Shown piece by piece: positions 1 through 6,854 of a stretch of 14,200 nt of DNA. Position 1 is the first letter of the stretch. The number at the start of each line of letters is the position of its first letter. Source of the stretch: an uncultured Pseudomonadota bacterium (GTDB lineage: Bacteria > Myxococcota_A > Polyangia > HGW-17); assembly GCA_938004375.1 (NCBI GenBank), contig CALKWH010000432.1, forward strand, positions 1 through 14,200, written 5' to 3'. Made by a program: the position numbers and the translations under genes. A model generated the notes under the pieces. It did not search any database. It saw nothing but the letters and a program-made list of their open reading frames with translations, and was not told the DNA's origin.

Positions 1-43
1 ACCGAGATCTACACTCTTTCCCTACACGACGCTCTTCCGATCT
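1..43 (+). other. Illumina universal (P5-type) adapter arm, left end
   Basis: These 43 bases are the 3' part of the Illumina universal adapter, ending in the familiar GCTCTTCCGATCT. They are synthetic and not part of the phage. The biological insert starts at 44. The same arm is present in inverted orientation at the other end of the window. Confidence 0.98.
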
Positions 44-140
44 TGACGGCAACGGACATCGCGAACGGAATCTGCTGTGGCATGAGGCGCAGTTCCCGCC
101 CGATCTCGGTGTCGTCGATGTCGATGCCGATGCCACTCAC
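44..140 (-). CDS. 5' fragment of an unidentified gene downstream of the tail fibre, cut by the adapter
   Basis: A reading frame opens with GTG at 140-138, 11 nt past the tail fibre stop, behind an AGGTG Shine-Dalgarno-like stretch. It runs for 32 codons with no stop until the adapter junction at 43/44. The visible residues begin M-SGIGIDIDDTEIGREL and end IPFAMSVAV. The segment with a short helix followed by QQIPFAMSVAV looks like the N-terminus of gpZ/HK97-gp10-type minor tail proteins, which often start with a 'IPFA...A(L/V)N' helix. Too little is present to be sure, and such a gene would be out of place after the fibre; a fibre assembly chaperone would be the usual neighbour. That this is a coding start is likely from frame continuity, spacing and codon use. 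The product is unknown. Confidence 0.5.
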
Positions 141-151
141 GCTCGCACCTG

Positions 152-1279
152 TCAGGCCGGGTTGACCACGACGAACCGCCAGACGATGGAGGGATCCGTC
201 ATGTTCGAGCCTTCGTTCTTCGCCCAGATGGTGAAGGACCCGGCGTCCTGGGACTTGATCCCGCAGGCGATCGGCTGGTACACGCCGGACACGTCCGCCT
301 GCACGGACGGGAGGATCACGGAGTCGGCCCCGGCCTTGTTGCAGAGGATCGTCTGGGTGAAGATGTCGCCGGTGCTCCAGACGGAGGAGCCGACCCAGAA
401 CTCATGAACCTGTCCGGACGGGGCGTTGACCGTTGCCGGATCCGCATTGAGCGTGCCCGTCGCCGTCCCGACCGTGAGGCCGCCGTTGGCCGTGATCTTC
501 CCGGTGGACCCGTTCAACGAGATGGTCTCGCCCGTGTTCGTCGCGGCGCAGGTTCCGCCGATGCTGACGGCCGTGTTGAGGCGGAGCCAACCGTTGCCGA
601 CCTTCCAGGTCAGGCCGTTGTACCCCCCGCCGACCGTCCAGTCGTCGTCCAGGGTCGTGTTGTACGAGGAGAACAAGGCAGACCCGTGGCCGGTCACGTT
701 GCACTTGACCAGAGCCGCACCGAAGGACTGGTCACCCGAGACAGTCGATCCGGCGACGGCGATCAGCGCCGAGTCGTCCCCGGTGGCCTCAGTGAAGTCT
801 CCGGAGAGGATGCCTGTCGAGGTTGCCGCGAGGAACGAACGCGCCCCGCTGGTCTCACCTCCCGCAGATGCCACGACCGCCGACATGGTCCCCGAGGCGA
901 TGGCCCCGTGGCTCCCCAGGATGCCGGACTCGACGCCCGTAGCAGACGAGTTCCCACCGGCTGCGAACACGCCCGAGTAGTCCGCGTTGGCCGTGCCCCA
1001 CGAGGCCACCAGCGCCCGCTTGTGGGCTGTGTGTCCCGAGGAGATGGACGTGGCGTGGGACTTCACGGATGCAGCGCCACCGAGGGCGTCCCGCAGTTGC
1101 GTGTCCGACAGGGGATCAGGAGAAAGCCCTGCCCAGATGATGGCGTTGAGCAGTTCCTGCGTGATCTGGTTGCACCACTGCACCGTCTCGGTCGTGCCCG
1201 TGGTGAAGTAACCCGCAACCCCATCCGCCGAGTACGCGGGCAGGGTCGGGGACGAGTCAGGGGTCCTTGCGAGGTCCAT
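152..1279 (-). CDS. Tail fibre protein with Mu/P2-type N-terminal anchor and beta-roll repeat shaft
   Basis: This 375-residue protein is the probable receptor-binding fibre attached to the baseplate. Residues 1-66 match the N-terminal baseplate-anchor pattern of many Mu- and P2-type fibres: a GVAGYFTTGTTETVQW stretch, then a conserved helix with N-x-IxxEL-like spacing (QITQELLNAIIWAGL), then TQLRDAL. Residues about 89-200 form seven tandem units of about 15 residues, each with a hydrophobic triplet, small residues and SGxxS, like the left-handed beta-roll of YadA heads and some phage fibre shafts. Residues about 220-290 are a Gly/Thr/Asn-rich connector. The last 85 or so residues, ending IVWRFVVVNPA, look like a compact beta-rich tip that would contact the host. 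ATG at 1279 follows AGGAGG, which overlaps the preceding TAG stop. Its place after the gp48-like gene is the normal fibre position in Mu. No fibre chaperone is seen in the window. Confidence 0.85.
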   Translation of the reverse strand: MDLARTPDSSPTLPAYSADGVAGYFTTGTTETVQWCNQITQELLNAIIWAGLSPDPLSDTQLRDALGGAASVKSHATSISSGHTAHKRALVASWGTANADYSGVFAAGGNSSATGVESGILGSHGAIASGTMSAVVASAGGETSGARSFLAATSTGILSGDFTEATGDDSALIAVAGSTVSGDQSFGAALVKCNVTGHGSALFSSYNTTLDDDWTVGGGYNGLTWKVGNGWLRLNTAVSIGGTCAATNTGETISLNGSTGKITANGGLTVGTATGTLNADPATVNAPSGQVHEFWVGSSVWSTGDIFTQTILCNKAGADSVILPSVQADVSGVYQPIACGIKSQDAGSFTIWAKNEGSNMTDPSIVWRFVVVNPA

Positions 1280-1284
1280 GGGTT

Positions 1285-1290
1285 CCTCCT
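1285..1290 (-). promoter_or_regulatory. Strong Shine-Dalgarno (AGGAGG) for the tail fibre, overlapping the upstream stop
   Basis: The minus strand reads TAGGAGGAACCCATG. The TAG is the stop of the gp48-like gene and its AG is part of the AGGAGG. The spacing to the fibre ATG at 1279 is near optimal. A ribosome finishing the baseplate gene would sit on this site, so the fibre is probably translated by coupling and at a high rate. Confidence 0.75.
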
Positions 1291-1837
1291 ACGGGTACAG
1301 GTCTGCGGAATGCGCCTGGATGTGGGCGGGCTTGAAACGGGCAACCAGCCGCTCGATGTGGTCCCAGGTCGTGGACGTGGACTTGAGTTTGTCCCCGGCC
1401 TTGCTGACACCAGCGCGGGCGACCTTGACGTGCTCGGGCGGGCCGATCAGCCAGAAGTGGAACGGCCAGTCGGTCGGTTCCGATACCGATGCCACGACGT
1501 CCCACAAGGTTGCCAGGGACACGTACAGGGCCGGGGTCGCCCGTGCGCCCTGTGCCAGCGCACGCTTGACGGCGGCCTGCCTGCTGGCCACGTCGGGCGT
1601 TGCCGGGTAGTCCTCGTCGGGCAGGTTAAGGGCGTCCTCCCAGGCGACCAGCCGGTCGCCGGTCGCCTGATCCGGGATGGAGTCCGCGGCGAAGGTTTCA
1701 GCCGCAGCATCGACCCGGGCGAACACGCGCCCGAGGCCCGCCAGAAGGTTGTTGACGCGGGGGTCAATGCGGAGCCAATCGATCCCACCGGGCAGGTGCC
1801 GGGCGATCCACGTCTGGAGGTCGGTCTTCGTTCTCAC
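1289..1837 (-). CDS. Baseplate protein, Mu gp48-like (DUF2313/YmfQ family)
   Basis: This 182-residue protein has the length and layout of the DUF2313 family, which lies between the gpJ-like wedge protein and the fibre gene in Mu-type phages and probably links fibre to wedge. Visible marks are an N-terminal helix region about 20-60 (DPRVNNLLAGLGRVFARVDA), a conserved W-E-x-x-L-N-L-P-D segment at about 85-95 (VAWEDALNLPDEDY), then RQAAVKRALAQGARATPALY, typical of this family. The C-terminus ends in a helix with FKPAHIQAH, matching the 'lk.aHt.' ending of relatives. The start is GTG at 1837, in a GTGA overlap with the stop of the gpJ-like gene, so translation is coupled. No strong Shine-Dalgarno is visible. 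Confidence 0.85.
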   Translation of the reverse strand: MRTKTDLQTWIARHLPGGIDWLRIDPRVNNLLAGLGRVFARVDAAAETFAADSIPDQATGDRLVAWEDALNLPDEDYPATPDVASRQAAVKRALAQGARATPALYVSLATLWDVVASVSEPTDWPFHFWLIGPPEHVKVARAGVSKAGDKLKSTSTTWDHIERLVARFKPAHIQAHSADLYP

Positions 1838-2919
1838 TGGTACACCGTCCAGGTGATGGTTCCGAGGATCGGGAGGTGGTACAGGCTGGTCGGGGTCACG
1901 TCGGATGTGCCCGACCCGCCCGCGACGGCCTGGAGGTGGAACAGGATCCCTGCCCGCGCGATGGCCGCCTGGATGTCCAGGTTGCGCACGAGGACACCGG
2001 GCGCGGTCGCCGTGAACAGGTCCCGCAGGAACCCGGTGACACGATCCTGGTTCGCCGTCGTCGACGACTCAAGGGCGATCGTCAGGTCAACGGTCTGGGC
2101 GTCCGGGGCACGAACCTCCTGGGCCAGCATCCCGGCCTCGCGCTTCGTTGCGAGTGCAGCGGTGACTGCGGACACGACCGAGGGCTGCGGGATCGGGTTG
2201 CTGCCCGAGACCGCCATCATCACCAGAACCTTGCCCCCCTCGTTTCCGAGGCGCCCGCATTCGTAGACCCACACGCGGCTGACGGCGGGGGATGCCTCAC
2301 GAGTCCACCTGCGGTAGTCAGCAGCAGTGCCACTCTCGGCGGGGCGTTGAATGCGGGTCAGGAGACGGGCACGCAGGGCCTCGTCGTCCTCCCCCGTCTG
2401 CCCGCCGTTGAGGCCCAGGAATGCTACCAGGGCGGACGCGATCCCCGTCGCCGGGGATGCAACGGTGAGGGCCGTGCCGACCGGGAGGTTGAAGGCGTCC
2501 CCGCTGGCGGTGGCCGTCACGTTGACGAGTCCTGACCCGAGGACGCCTTCGTCGCCCTCCATCGTGCAGGCGTCGTCGGTCGTGTAGGACTGCCCGTCCG
2601 GGCCGATGATGGTGCTGCCCGCAGGCTGGATGCTGCCCGTGATTCCGTTGATCAGGATCCCGCCGGTGGCGGTGCCTGCGATGACGCGCGTCAGGCCGAA
2701 GAGCCGTGCCCACAGGTCCAGCCAGATCCCCGTGGCCGTGGCCGGGTTGCACTGCTTCACAATCGAGTCGAGCCACTTGTAGTAGACCCACAGGAGGCCC
2801 GCCAGCACGGTGGACAAGGCGTTCTCGAAGGACCGGCGGACCCACACCTGGCTCACGCCTTCAGCGGACAAGTCCTGGCGGACTTGAGTGGTCAGTTCGG
2901 AGAGGGTCGGGGTTGCCAT
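1834..2919 (-). CDS. Baseplate wedge protein, Mu gp47 / P2 gpJ-like (Baseplate_J family)
   Basis: This 361-residue protein forms part of the baseplate wedges that surround the central hub and hold the fibres. The N-terminus (TPTLSELTTQVRQDL), the region near residues 60-80 with LDLWARLFGLTR, the beta domain with PAGSTIIGPDGQSYTT, and the highly recognisable TGEDDEALRARLLTRI at about 175-190 followed by GTAADYRRWTREASPAVSRV, are all characteristic of the gpJ family. The length equals that of Mu gp47. There are two adjacent ATG codons at 2922 and 2919. GAGGTAG lies immediately upstream, and only the ATG at 2919 has useful Shine-Dalgarno spacing, so that start is preferred. The gene overlaps the gp48-like gene by four bases (GTGA). 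Confidence 0.92.
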   Translation of the reverse strand: MATPTLSELTTQVRQDLSAEGVSQVWVRRSFENALSTVLAGLLWVYYKWLDSIVKQCNPATATGIWLDLWARLFGLTRVIAGTATGGILINGITGSIQPAGSTIIGPDGQSYTTDDACTMEGDEGVLGSGLVNVTATASGDAFNLPVGTALTVASPATGIASALVAFLGLNGGQTGEDDEALRARLLTRIQRPAESGTAADYRRWTREASPAVSRVWVYECGRLGNEGGKVLVMMAVSGSNPIPQPSVVSAVTAALATKREAGMLAQEVRAPDAQTVDLTIALESSTTANQDRVTGFLRDLFTATAPGVLVRNLDIQAAIARAGILFHLQAVAGGSGTSDVTPTSLYHLPILGTITWTVYQ

Positions 2920-2927
2920 CATCTACC

Positions 2928-4100
2928 TCACAAGCCCGCCCACAGGTCCCAGCGGAGGCGGGTGCCCTTGCTGGCCGGACGGTTGATCGTCACGTCCATC
3001 AGCAGGGCACGGCCCTGCGGGATTGCGGTGCAGTCGACGGCGGCTGCGATGCCGTCCTCGACCAGCCAGGAGAGGGCCTCGCGCACGTACTCCTCGGCAC
3101 GGGCGGGCACGTCGTCGCCGCGGGCGCGGTACAGGAGCCACAGGCGGGAGCCCCACAGGTCCCCCGGAGTGCTGCTGTAGAAATCGCCCCACCAGCCCCC
3201 GCGGTCCGGAGGATCCCCCCACGGGTCGGGCAACTTGTCGGAGGTGGCCGCCAACCGCTTGCCGAGCAGCGAGAGCCACGCGGCGCGGACGAGGAACGCG
3301 CCGTCCGGTTCACCGGGGGACGGCAGGAGGCTCAACGAGGAGCCGTCCATCGGGGCGCCGTCGAGGGTCACGGTGACCCCCGGGGGGATCCAGGGCGCCG
3401 AGGTGCCCAGGTAAGCCAGGAACCCGGCGGTTGCCTGTGCGTTCGTCCCGCCGTCCAGGCTCGTCAGTTTCGAGGCCGTGACAGTCAGGGTGTAGGAGCA
3501 GCCGCCCGTGGTCGGCGTCACGAACACCTGGACGAACCCGGGACGGAGCGTTGCGCCCCGCACGGTCACGAGGGCCGCGTTGGGGTCCGTGCTGGTCACG
3601 GTGTACGAGGCCGGATCCCGGAGGGCGGTCGTGTCCCGCAGATCCTGGTCTGTGAAGTAGACCAATGCGGTCTCGGACTCGGCCTCCGCGCCCGTCAGAT
3701 GAACGGCAGTGGGCGCTGGGGCCGTCCACGATGCGCTGAAATCCCCGAGGGCCTCGTCACACGGGCCGGTGAGGCCCACGATCTGGATCAGGTACGACTT
3801 GGCCCCGGTGCCCGGAGTGGCAAAGGCCAGCCGCAGCAGGTGGCTGTACGTGTGCAGGGGGTCGGGCTCAACGGCGACCGACTGGATGCTCGGGATGGCG
3901 CCGCCGTCTGACGAGGTGATCACGTAGAGACCGCTGCCCTGCGGAGCCCGGTCAAAACCCAGCACGAGGCCCCTGCACCCGTCAGGCGTGGCGGACAGGA
4001 CGTTCAACGTGGGGGCGGCCGGAGTTCCCTCCAGCGTCATCGGACTCCCGATGACGGTCAGAAGGACGCCCTCCTCCAGTGTCATCGCGACGGCAGCCAT
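2928..4100 (-). CDS. Baseplate protein with C-terminal Mu gp46-like domain and two N-terminal Ig-like domains
   Basis: The last 140 or so of 390 residues match the gp46 (GP46/gpW-like wedge) family: a helix with WLSLLGKRLAATSDKLPD at about 275-292, then the signature GGWWGD at 301-306, GSRLWLL at 317-323, and helix EALSWLVEDG at 341-350 before a beta strand pair ending in W-D-L. Mu gp46 is only about this domain long. The first 250 residues are extra. They form two similar segments (about 28-125 and 128-225), each starting near AP-x-P-T-x-x, with a buried hydrophobic strand (VLGFDRAP / LVYFTDQDL) and a late strand Y-L-I-Q-I-V / Y-T-L-T-V-T, as in SbsA- or Fn3-type Ig-like domains. They may decorate the outside of the baseplate. 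ATG at 4100 follows GAGG and lies 12 nt past the stop of the 328-residue gene. Confidence 0.82.
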   Translation of the reverse strand: MAAVAMTLEEGVLLTVIGSPMTLEGTPAAPTLNVLSATPDGCRGLVLGFDRAPQGSGLYVITSSDGGAIPSIQSVAVEPDPLHTYSHLLRLAFATPGTGAKSYLIQIVGLTGPCDEALGDFSASWTAPAPTAVHLTGAEAESETALVYFTDQDLRDTTALRDPASYTVTSTDPNAALVTVRGATLRPGFVQVFVTPTTGGCSYTLTVTASKLTSLDGGTNAQATAGFLAYLGTSAPWIPPGVTVTLDGAPMDGSSLSLLPSPGEPDGAFLVRAAWLSLLGKRLAATSDKLPDPWGDPPDRGGWWGDFYSSTPGDLWGSRLWLLYRARGDDVPARAEEYVREALSWLVEDGIAAAVDCTAIPQGRALLMDVTINRPASKGTRLRWDLWAGL

Positions 4101-4112
4101 GGTCTTGCCTCG

Positions 4113-5099
4113 TTAAATCCAGGACGCGTCCCGGGATGCCTCGCGGGGCCAGCCGATCCCCCCGACGAAGTACCAAGCGCCGTCCAGTGACAGGGACCCG
4201 TCCGCAACCTTGGAGTTCATGCACAGGCCCTGAAGGAACCCGTGGGTTCGGGAGGTGTTCGAGCACCACAGGGGCAGCGGCAGGTTGACCCACGCCCCGT
4301 CGACGTCTTGCTGGAAACAGCCGCCCGAGGTGGCGTCGATGTTCGTGTGGTCGGCCCGCATTCCGAACGTCGTTGCGCTGTACCAGCCGTCGAGCGTGGC
4401 TTTCGGGACACGCTGGGAGCCCGTGATGCCTGCGGAGTTGTTCCAGTAGTACGTTCCGTTCGTGTTGTTCTGGGCTCGGCGCCCCAGGAGGCCGACCCGG
4501 TACTTCGCGTCGGAGCACCCAGCCGGGGGCACGAGGGCTCCCGCGTACCCGGACAGCCCCTGGAAGTTCGCACCGTCACGCAGGGAGAACCCGATGGAGC
4601 CGGGTCGCGTGGCAGCAACGCCCGGGTGGAAGAACAGGTTGAACGTCAGCGTGGAGGAGGACCCGCCGTCAGTGCAGCCTGCGATCCCGCCATTCCGCCA
4701 GTCAGCCAGGGACGACCCGAAGTACAGGTTCGCGTGAACCCACCCCCCTGTCGGAGAGCAGGCGAGGTACAGATTCTTGCCGAGGGAACCGAACCCTGCG
4801 AGGTTGCCCGTGGTGAGTCGAACGCCGATGAAGACCTGCATCTTCTCGCCGGTCGACCAGCCGTTCAGCCACTCCAGCACCATCCAGGCGCCGTCTGCGG
4901 GAGAGGCATCGCCCGTCCAGCCTGTGTCCGTGTAGTTGTTGCCTGCCGTCCCGGCAGAGCAGTCCACGATGGAGACCTTGCCAGTCATCGCCCCGTTGAG
5001 GAGCGACGTGACGGCCTTCCAGGCCCGGTACAAGGGGCCGGTGAGGTACGTGTTGGTTCCCGCGTCGAGGGGGATATTGACCCAGGCGTTGTATGCCAT
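4113..5099 (-). CDS. Unknown 328-residue protein inserted between baseplate spike and gp46-like genes
   Basis: I do not recognise this family. The product has no signal peptide and no membrane segment. It is rich in Gly, Asn, Thr, Ser and Trp and predicted by eye to be almost all beta. It has seven cysteines spread along it, in contexts such as IAGCTDGG and LPLWCSNTS. Hydrophobic strands such as MQVFIGVRL, LTFNLFFHP and AWYFVGGIGW suggest a jelly-roll or sandwich fold. Codon use is like that of the neighbours. It is co-oriented, starts at ATG 5099 with GAGG overlapping the spike gene stop (TGAGAGG), and ends 12 nt before the gp46-like gene. It should therefore be made with baseplate proteins and is likely a virion component such as a baseplate decoration or accessory adhesin. 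That role is inferred from position only. Mu has no gene at this place. Confidence 0.7.
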   Translation of the reverse strand: MAYNAWVNIPLDAGTNTYLTGPLYRAWKAVTSLLNGAMTGKVSIVDCSAGTAGNNYTDTGWTGDASPADGAWMVLEWLNGWSTGEKMQVFIGVRLTTGNLAGFGSLGKNLYLACSPTGGWVHANLYFGSSLADWRNGGIAGCTDGGSSSTLTFNLFFHPGVAATRPGSIGFSLRDGANFQGLSGYAGALVPPAGCSDAKYRVGLLGRRAQNNTNGTYYWNNSAGITGSQRVPKATLDGWYSATTFGMRADHTNIDATSGGCFQQDVDGAWVNLPLPLWCSNTSRTHGFLQGLCMNSKVADGSLSLDGAWYFVGGIGWPREASRDASWI

Positions 5100-5109
5100 C
5101 GAATACCTC

Positions 5110-5715
5110 TCAGGTCTTGATGCTCTTGAGCACGGTCCCGTTGGCCACAGGGCAGGCTCCGCCGTCTGCGTAGCCGGTGACGATTCCGCCCTTCAGAGTC
5201 AGTTGGAAAAGCGTTGATCCCGGGGGGGTGACCGTGACGGTGATCGTCCCGGTCAGGCCCGGGGTGCCGTTGACCTTGAACCCGTCCCCGCTGTCCGTGT
5301 AGCCCTCGACGGTCGTGTTGCCGTCAGTGGTCGAGTCGCCGTCAACGTGCAGGTCGCCTTCGACCACCAGTTGAGGCCCCTTGACCGTTGTTCCGTCGTC
5401 CCGCAGGTCGAGCCGGGCGTCATGCCCGCTGTAGACCGTTACGTCCCCCGCCCCCAATCCCGTGGGCCTGTCCGTGTGCCCGGTCGCCAGGGCGACCACG
5501 TGGTCCCAGGCGCCACCGACCATCAGGAGCAGGGTCCGCGCACCCAGCGGGGGGTTGCCGGTCAGGCCATACGGCTGGAGGTGATCCACATCGGGGATCG
5601 ACTCACCGGAGCGGGCCTCGACCTGGACCTTCTGGACGGTCCCGTCGTCGTCCACGAGGCGGACCAACGCCCGGCGAACGGACCCCAGGAGGCGGGTGGC
5701 GATGGGGTTTGCCAT
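5110..5715 (-). CDS. Baseplate central spike, Mu gp45 / P2 gpV-like
   Basis: This 201-residue protein is the size of Mu gp45, the trimeric needle at the tip of the tail tube that pierces the outer membrane. The N-terminal half has the OB-fold pattern of this family: VRRALVRLVDDDGTVQKVQV, DVDHLQPYGLTGNPPLGARTLLL and WDHVVALATGHTDRP. After residue 95 come short beta-prism repeats (DLHVDGDSTTDGNTTVEG), then a C-terminal strand region ending near GGIVTGY. No HxH iron-binding motif is seen at the tip, unlike P2 gpV. The preferred start is ATG at 5715 in a TGATG overlap with the hub gene; a TTG in frame just upstream at 5718 is less likely. A run of seven G lies just upstream and could serve as a weak ribosome site. 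Confidence 0.9.
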   Translation of the reverse strand: MANPIATRLLGSVRRALVRLVDDDGTVQKVQVEARSGESIPDVDHLQPYGLTGNPPLGARTLLLMVGGAWDHVVALATGHTDRPTGLGAGDVTVYSGHDARLDLRDDGTTVKGPQLVVEGDLHVDGDSTTDGNTTVEGYTDSGDGFKVNGTPGLTGTITVTVTPPGSTLFQLTLKGGIVTGYADGGACPVANGTVLKSIKT

Positions 5716-6854
5716 CAAACACCCCCCCGCAGTTCATCCCATCCCAGGACGTTCTTGAGGTCCTTCTTGGGCTTGCCCCGCTTGTACTTCTTGGCAACCA
5801 GGGGCTCCGGCGAGTACCCACCCGGATAGGCAAGGGAGAGCGTTGCGGTTTCCCCGCCCCCCACGGACTTCGTGTAGTTCACCCGGGCGATCAGGAGGTC
5901 GTCGTCGACGCCCAGAGGCATGTCGAAGAGGTGTACCAGCGTGTTCGGTTCCCACAGGGGGGACTCGGGATCGCTCGAATCCGTCCGCCACCCGGCAACC
6001 TCTGCCTCGTACTGGACGCTCTTCCCGGCGCGTGTGGCGGCCTCCCAGCGTGCCCGCTTGTCGCAGTCGGCCTTGCTGGCAGCACGATCGTGATCGAGGC
6101 ACAGGGTCCGGTTCCGGTTCATCCACTGGTCGGTGACCAGGGCCTCGGCGCCGAACTCGTCGTAGGTCTGCCCGCGGATCAGGTAGTGCTTGAACCGCTG
6201 CGCAACGTTCCGCGAGCGGGTCAGGGACTTGATGTTCCGGCCCCGCTCCAGGGTCGTTGCCACCTTGCCCGGGGCGGCGACGGTGGAGACGACGAGGTTC
6301 CCGATGGAGTCGTCAAACAGGAGGAGGCCACGTTCCCTGCACAGGCGCTCGATGGCTTTGATAACGGTCTCGGTCTTCTCGGCACGGAACGACTCGACGA
6401 CCGGCCCGGTGCTCTCCGCCTCGCACAGGACGGTCAGGTTGTAGGGGTCGGCCAGGGCCTGCGCGATGTCCTCGACCTTCTGCTTACGGAAGACGCCAGT
6501 GGGGTGCTGGACCGTGCAGTCAACGAGGTCTGCGACCTTGGAGCGGATCTCCAACTTGTACGCGGAGCCCTCGGACGTGGTCGTCGTGTCGCCGTCAACG
6601 TACCCGGAGATGATCAGTTCGCTCTTCGAGAACTCGGCGTCAGGGCCGATCCAAACCTGGCAGAAGTCCGAGGGGGTGATTTCCAGGTACGGGGCCGCGT
6701 TCGTGAACTGGCTGTGCTCCCAATCGATGACGGACACGGACAGGGCCGCTGTGCTGCAAACCTGCTCAATCGACCGCGTGATGCTCACGTCGGACCACGC
6801 CCGCCACTCGTTGTCCCCGACGCGGAGGCCGACCCGTTCCTTGACTCTGGCCAT
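5715..6854 (-). CDS. Baseplate hub protein, Mu gpP (gp44) / P2 gpD-like
   Basis: This 379-residue protein forms the central hub that joins tail tube, spike and wedges. It starts with VGLRVGDNEWRAWSDVSI, followed by the beta-barrel motif SVSVIDW and IISGYVDGDTTTTSEGSAY, as in the gpD/gp27 hub superfamily. A middle part has IAQALADPYNLTVLCEAE and a helix-rich segment TVIKAIERLCRERGLLLFDD typical of Mu gpP, and the C-terminal barrel carries EVAGWRT and VHLFDMPLGVDDDLLIARV. ATG at 6854 was chosen because it overlaps the gpN-like stop (TGATG) and has AGGAGG seven bases upstream. The open frame continues further upstream over the gpN gene, but that part has the composition of a shadow frame. The gene ends in a TGATG overlap with the spike gene. 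Confidence 0.9.
   Translation of the reverse strand: MARVKERVGLRVGDNEWRAWSDVSITRSIEQVCSTAALSVSVIDWEHSQFTNAAPYLEITPSDFCQVWIGPDAEFSKSELIISGYVDGDTTTTSEGSAYKLEIRSKVADLVDCTVQHPTGVFRKQKVEDIAQALADPYNLTVLCEAESTGPVVESFRAEKTETVIKAIERLCRERGLLLFDDSIGNLVVSTVAAPGKVATTLERGRNIKSLTRSRNVAQRFKHYLIRGQTYDEFGAEALVTDQWMNRNRTLCLDHDRAASKADCDKRARWEAATRAGKSVQYEAEVAGWRTDSSDPESPLWEPNTLVHLFDMPLGVDDDLLIARVNYTKSVGGGETATLSLAYPGGYSPEPLVAKKYKRGKPKKDLKNVLGWDELRGGV

Noticed and set aside
404..2266. Long plus-strand open frame of 620 codons opposite the fibre and baseplate genes
   Set aside because: It lies fully antisense to three well-recognised proteins. The product is Arg/Gly/Pro-rich with no family pattern, as expected of a shadow frame in G+C-rich DNA.
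5215..5235. G/C homopolymer runs of seven (near 5224 and 5724) as further frameshift sites
   Set aside because: The reading frames on both sides are consistent with one continuous protein or a normal gene end; nothing in an alternative frame looks like a protein.
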